Source: Moniliophthora roreri (Eukaryota; Basidiomycota; Agaricomycetes; Agaricales; Marasmiaceae). From it: a stretch of 64,000 bases of DNA. Both the position numbers and the translations under genes were made by a program. The stretch lies in assembly GCA_001466705.2 (NCBI GenBank), contig LATX02000133.1:372001-436000 (forward strand), read 5' to 3'. This document shows, piece by piece, positions 58,965-64,000 of this stretch. The notes under the pieces are model-generated. The model was not told the DNA's origin. It searched no databases and saw nothing but the letters and a program-made list of their open reading frames with translations. Position 1 is the stretch's first letter, and each line of letters begins with the position of its first letter.

Positions 58965-61761
58965 CCATGGTGTGCAAGATTGCTGGTATTGGGTATATCA
59001 AGCAATTGATAGAAGTGGTCCCACGACCAGACTGTTTATAAAGTCAGTTGGAAGCCCAATCAGAAGCAGGTCTGGTTGTGGTTTAAAGCCACAGGCAGGC
59101 AGAAATTGTCAATTGCAGTAGTTTGTCAGAGATCAAGTCCATGTCAAGGAGTGGCACAATCATCATTGAAGGTCCACTCTGGCTCTGAAAGTTCAGTGTT
59201 CAACTGTCAACAGGTACTTCAGAGTCGCAGAGACTTGCAGTACGATTCAATAGCATCTCTATGAAACACACATCCAATGAGTATGCACTTCAAAATGTCA
59301 CAAGCGATAACACTTATACAGATTACATTCCATAATCACTTCCAAGAATCCAGATCTAGCGTGTTGTACCACTTGATCGTTTGACATGGGAAGCCTTGGG
59401 AGCGATTAGGCAGTGCCAAAACTTCTAGCACTCCGACTTCACCCCATCCGGCATGACTGAACCTGTATCTGGCCCTGTTACGACAGCCATCGCGCAGAAG
59501 AGCCCGATGCGAAAGGGAAAGCTAGTTCTACATTAATAACGCTTCGAGTTGGAGAATTTGTTTATCAGTTTCTTCTCGAATGACTAAGTGATTGGAGCAG
59601 CTGAAATGAAAGATAATGAATCACATTACCTTAGAGGCTATCAATGTCAGAAGATTTCATTGGAAAAGGGCCGATCATGGTCCAAATTCCGGCTATTGGA
59701 AGAATTCCCGGAATTCCCGGTACCGGGGTGTCTTACTAACGTGCAAGAAATAAGCACTTCGTACATCGTCGGTGGCCAGCGCAAGCAAACTGGTGTCACC
59801 TCGGAGAGAGAATACGTCTTTAATATTACGCCTCTGTGAGTTTTCAATATTCTGGCTAGTGAGGAGAGTAAATAGTCTACATGCCTCTCGCCGATCAAGC
59901 GCGAGTCCATTATTCGATGGACCCATATCCGCTGGTTCTCCAATGTTAGAGGGACAGTATTACGGAGGATGGGATTGACGGGTGCGATAGGCACCACGTA
60001 GAACAGTATAGGTTAGTGTCAGGAAGCTTACATTGTCATTTGGATAGGTTCTGCGGGTGCACAATAAAAGGTCTCTGACATTGCATGAAGGTGGTACAAC
60101 AGGCGTGTAGAGGCACAATGGCCTGAACGTGCAAAGGAAAGTCAGAGAAATGTAGCCGGAGAAACGCAGATGCACTCACGAGACATAAGATGGCGTTCTA
60201 GAACCAATTTCTCCCTAAACTACCAGCTTTTCTGATGTTCATGCTCCAGGGGTCCGCCTCATGACAATGATACTCCAAAACATAGCTCGACCATTATGAA
60301 CATCACCCACAGACTTCCTGGTTCTCGACTATACATGGAAACGTCAGCATGTCATGCGTGCTTTCCTCAGGAATCGATGAATATGACACCGGAAGTACGT
60401 GTCGGGATTTTGCAGTGACAGAAATAGCCATCTTTGTGTTCGGTTCGCGGGCGTGCTGCAGAAGGATTGACATCAGAAAATGGTATGCTGGAAGCATAGA
60501 GGTTTGCTTACCGAGTCAATCTTTGCTGCTTTCTACTTCCCGCTCCATGCCCGATACATCCAAGTCGGGAAGGCTTCCAAGTACTAGATCAGGAAGCAAA
60601 GAACGGGTCCCCCAATATTCAGAAGAGAATGGTGGGTTAGCAGGAGGCAAGGGAGGTCTGAGAAGTGAGATGAGCTCAGTTGAACAAGGAAAAGGCAAAA
60701 TTCGTACTAGTCACCATTCGAGCTGGAAACATCTCTGTCTGCCTCTATCGCATTATCGACGCACGAGGAAGATGTGGAATAGGCTGTGACGATAGCGGGA
60801 GCAGGGATTTGGGAAAATGGCTGAGATCAGAGCTTTCAGCCAAAAACTCAGAGCCAATGATGAGTGCTTCAGCTGATGGTTATGGGCGTAAGGACGCAGT
60901 ATCGAGAGCAAGATAGAACTACCTGTACTTGGCGGTAGCGGAGAAAGTTTGGTTCTTTCCTAATTTGGTAGGACGCTAGGGTTGATTTTGACCCTCATCG
61001 TCTCTTTGGCCTCTTGTCATTCTCAACTTAGTCCACGAACATGAACGTAGCGGCCTAAATACCAGGATAGCCATCTGAACCTGGTTCTTTGATCTCGAAA
61101 TGGTCTATGTGAAAAATGCGACTCGACGTCGCAAGTTTCCGGCGTAGAGGACGTCAAGGACATCAACATAGGCACGAACGATATCCCTGCAGGCCTTGAT
61201 AAGGATGAGCCAGCACCAGGGTGAGTCACCTTTACTTTCTTTGGCTCGGAAATGTTACTGGCACATCGACAGGTATGGGCACACGTTTGATCGTATGGGT
61301 CCAGTCGGTGCACCGCTCTCATGAGACGAGATTGTTTGCATGCACGCCGAGGAAATCCATTTATACGACGGAATTTCAAGTTCTGTTTCTTCTCGCCTTC
61401 ACCAGGACTACACTTGGCGTGGGCCGGGCTAAAGAGGTGAACATTCTTGCCGCAACTTCACGTCCTTGTCTATACACACCCTTCTTTGGTTTCCCGCCGC
61501 AATCACACTTAGTGATGTATTACCTTTCCTCTTTCTTCGCGTTCCAAGCGGATGTAGACTACATTGAAGGACTTAAATTGAACTATTCCGAATTTGGCAG
61601 GATCCTGCACACGGCGAGCATCTCTGATGCCCGCGGTCACCCCATCGACAAGCCTACGGTGGTTAACAATAGCCAGTTATTTCTAAATTCCGTTTGGTGA
61701 AAAGGAATGGACATCTAACAAATCCTTCTACTGAAAAGAGAAAAGAAAAGAAAAAATCTAT
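58965..61761. other. Intergenic region with weak coding relics
   Basis: No intact gene supported. Plus-strand pieces at about 61090-61330 (VSGVEDVKDINIGTNDIPAG, then a plausible intron 61221-61272 and YGHTFDRMGPVGAPLS) and at 61545-61700 (YIEGLKLNYSEFGRILHTAS ... VVNNSQLFLNSVW) look protein-like but I cannot name them. A small direct repeat gaattcccg x2 lies at about 59702-59719. Confidence 0.3.
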
Positions 61762-63445
61762 CTAATCATATTGCGCCTCAGGATAATCGACATACCCTGA
61801 CCTCTGCTCTTCAAGACTCCCGCCAACAATACCGTACAACGTCTTGAAATCCGTCTTTTCAGGGTGCAAAGGCTTGCTATACTGAATCCTCTTTGCCAAA
61901 TCGGGGTGCCCAATCCAGAGGAATCCGAAAACGATTGCTGCAACTTTGCCATCTACATCAGCCGAGCATTAGTCTAGTCGTCAATAGAAAGAGGGCAAAG
62001 AACGTACCGGAAACCAAACTAGCACCCTCTTCTGGAAAGATTCCGCCGTTCAAGAACAAGTGCGAATTCTTCACGTATGACGCATAGGATTCAACGACGT
62101 CGTGTTTGGTACCGCGTTTCTTACCTGAGGACGAATACATGATGAGTGAAGGTACTAGCGAAAGAGAGAGCTAGAACGTACCATCCAAAACAGGGTCCAT
62201 CATCTCAACGTATCTCACCAAGTCGATATACGCCAAGTTGAGTTTATCTGCCTCACTGATGAAATAACGGAAAGTCTCGAGCGTGTCTTCGAGCGTCATC
62301 CTGTCCAGTGGCAGTCAGTTTTGCAGTTGGGAAGCAGGGTACAGGTAAAGACTCACCCCATATCATTATACCCGCCTGTAGGACTCAGCTTAACTGCAAC
62401 CCTGTCCGAGCCCCAGACGCCAGTTAGTTCCTTGAGCACCTCGAGACCGAACCGAGAACGGTTCTCGGCACTTCCGCCCCATTCGTCTGTACGTCTGTTG
62501 GCAGTGTTGTCTAGGAACTGGTGCACGAGGTACCCGTTGGCGCCGTGTACTGTCAAACGCGTACGGGATGAATATGGATTGTAAGTACGAGACTAGAGGC
62601 GACGCACGTTCAACACCGTCGAAACCAGCCTCTTTAGCATTGATTGCAGCGGTCTTGAAAAGAGCAATAAGCTTGCGGGGGTCGTCAATTTCAGTCGGCT
62701 ATATAGCGTTTGTTCAGTAAGACGTGTACTGTAGGTGAAACGAGATGGGCCGTACAGTAACGTATCCAGGCTCTCCGGGCAAATGGCGGAATTTTCCTCC
62801 TCGAGCCGAGATTGCTGATGGACCGTATACAGGCTACACGACGGTGTCAGATTAAGCGCCATAAAGAAAAGGCCGAGGATACGCACTACTCCTGCAGCTT
62901 TCTGTTCTGGTGCATCCGGGTGACTGACGCGGCCGACTAGAACGCGTGAAAGAGTCAGGGACAGTGAAATATAAACCTTCTAGTAGAGCGTGCTTACCAT
63001 GCCAGAGCTAGAAGCGAATTATTATCAGTCACAAGAGCGATAACAAGCTAAGTTTTTGGCCTTTACAAACCTGTGCGTAAATTAATCCGCCCTCTTCGTG
63101 GACGGCATTGGTGACTTTCTTCCATCCTTCGATTTGTTCTTTGTTCCATATACCGGGAGCGTGCGGCCATTCGGTTCTACCTCAAAATCGTCAGTAAAGC
63201 AGCCGAGGAGAGCTCATGTAGTACGCGTACCCCTGCTGAGCGACCAAAACACCTTCGCTAATAATCAACCCAGCACCTCCCTTTGCACGCTGCCTATAGT
63301 ACTCGACGTTGAGATCGTTGGGTACGCTGGTTGGCACCGAACGATTACGCGTCAAAGCCGACATGACGACTCTGTTTCGAATCGTAAGTGGCCCGAGCTT
63401 CAACGGTTGGAACAGAGATGAAGTCCTTGAGGATGTAGAAGACAT
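61762..63445 (-). CDS. NADH:flavin oxidoreductase / Old Yellow Enzyme family protein
   Basis: FMN-dependent ene-reductase that reduces activated C=C bonds with NAD(P)H. Multi-exon frame: [69 protein letters not shown], the active-site segment [14 protein letters not shown] (His, Asn and Tyr of the substrate pocket), [34 protein letters not shown] and a C-terminal [20 protein letters not shown]. The end is ...[10 protein letters not shown]. An in-frame ATG lies upstream at 63529, but the TATA box at 63539 would place the transcription start after it, so the ATG at 63445 is preferred. Physiological substrate unknown. Confidence 0.9.
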
Positions 63446-63538
63446 GTTTTGTCGTAGAATCGCAGAAGAGTTTCGATACGCTTGCTTGAAGACTAGAAGA
63501 CTGAATGAGATGGAGAATGAGGGCCGCATCCTTCGAAG

Positions 63539-63546
63539 CTTTTATA
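63539..63546 (-). promoter_or_regulatory. TATA box of the Old Yellow Enzyme gene
   Basis: TATAAAAG on the minus strand, about 95 bp upstream of the chosen ATG. It decides between the two possible starts. Confidence 0.6.
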
Positions 63547-64000
63547 CGGATCCCTATCTGCGATCTTGAGGGTTATTAAGGTAGCGAGAGACGTTAACAT
63601 TGTGATGGTCGTAAGCAAAGTCTGATTATGATGACTGAGCTTGACTGAGCTCAGATCATTTGATGGGAAGAACTGACATTAATGGGGATGTTGGCTGGCC
63701 GGTAAAACGGTCTTGCAATTGCTTGTCAACTGAATTCTGTCAGCTCATGGGTGCCATGGGCAGCGGAGGGCGCTAGTACTCCCTCGAGTTCATTAGCATT
63801 ACAAAGTCAAATTACCTGCACCTGCGTAAGTCCCAGTAATCAATTCGTCAGCTGCTGGATGTAATTGGGTGCTACAAAGGCTGGCGTAGTTGGCGTATGG
63901 AGATTTGCGTCTGGTACTCCAACTGAGCGGATAATATGAAAATAGAAACTAAGTAGTCAACTTGAGTACGTGTGGTTCAATCAAATCGTTATATTACATC
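63547..64000. other. Window end, no gene seen
   Basis: Upstream region of the Old Yellow Enzyme gene; no coding signal recognised. Confidence 0.5.

Noticed and set aside
63446..63529. Upstream start of the Old Yellow Enzyme gene giving a presequence
   Set aside because: A TATA box only about 10 bp before that ATG makes it unlikely to lie in the mRNA.

Overview
The window is nuclear DNA from a filamentous basidiomycete, most likely an agaricomycete. Genes carry many short introns (about 45-70 nt, GT-AG with CTNAY-like branch sites). Several families typical of Agaricomycetes occur together: F-box/leucine-rich paralogues, a DUF6535 protein, Goodbye/EF-hand STAND-like proteins and a chromodomain Ty3/Gypsy retroelement. 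No tRNA, rRNA or CRISPR array was found. Gene models were built by hand from splice signals and reading frame, so outer boundaries are firmer than internal ones.

Layout: 0.26-20 kb is mostly housekeeping and metabolic genes. These are a Grx5-type monothiol glutaredoxin (-), a Sec20 SNARE (+), an oxysterol-binding protein (-), the Dbp3 DEAD-box helicase (-), a PNGase A-like secreted amidase (+), a cytochrome P450 with odd signature motifs (+), an F-box protein (+) and a tandem-SDR peroxisomal dehydrogenase (+). A dead DUF6535 gene lies at 20.6-22.6 kb. A separate MaoC hydratase follows at 23-24.3 kb. Together the SDR and MaoC genes would supply the activities of Fox2 (peroxisomal beta-oxidation), here as two proteins that both end in -AKL. 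A small secreted cysteine-containing protein (-) and a Sel1-repeat protein (+) follow.

From 30 to 39.8 kb an F-box/DOT1 block appears duplicated. A pseudogenised F-box copy and a scrap of DOT1 (30-33.5 kb) mirror an intact F-box gene and an intact DOT1 H3K79 methyltransferase (34.9-39.8 kb). A lineage-specific protein with an internal repeat sits between them. A degenerate stretch (40.2-42.8 kb) and an uncharacterised multi-exon gene (43.2-45.4 kb) come next.

The 46.9-59 kb segment holds a minus-strand Goodbye/EF-hand family gene split by a 7.66 kb Ty3/Gypsy chromovirus on the plus strand (49031-56691, 633-bp LTRs, 5-bp target duplication GTTAC). The element shows a self-priming primer-binding site, a probable -1 frameshift signal at the gag end, a third coding region with two long overlapping frames, and decay that falls at CpG sites. 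The window ends with an Old Yellow Enzyme gene (-).
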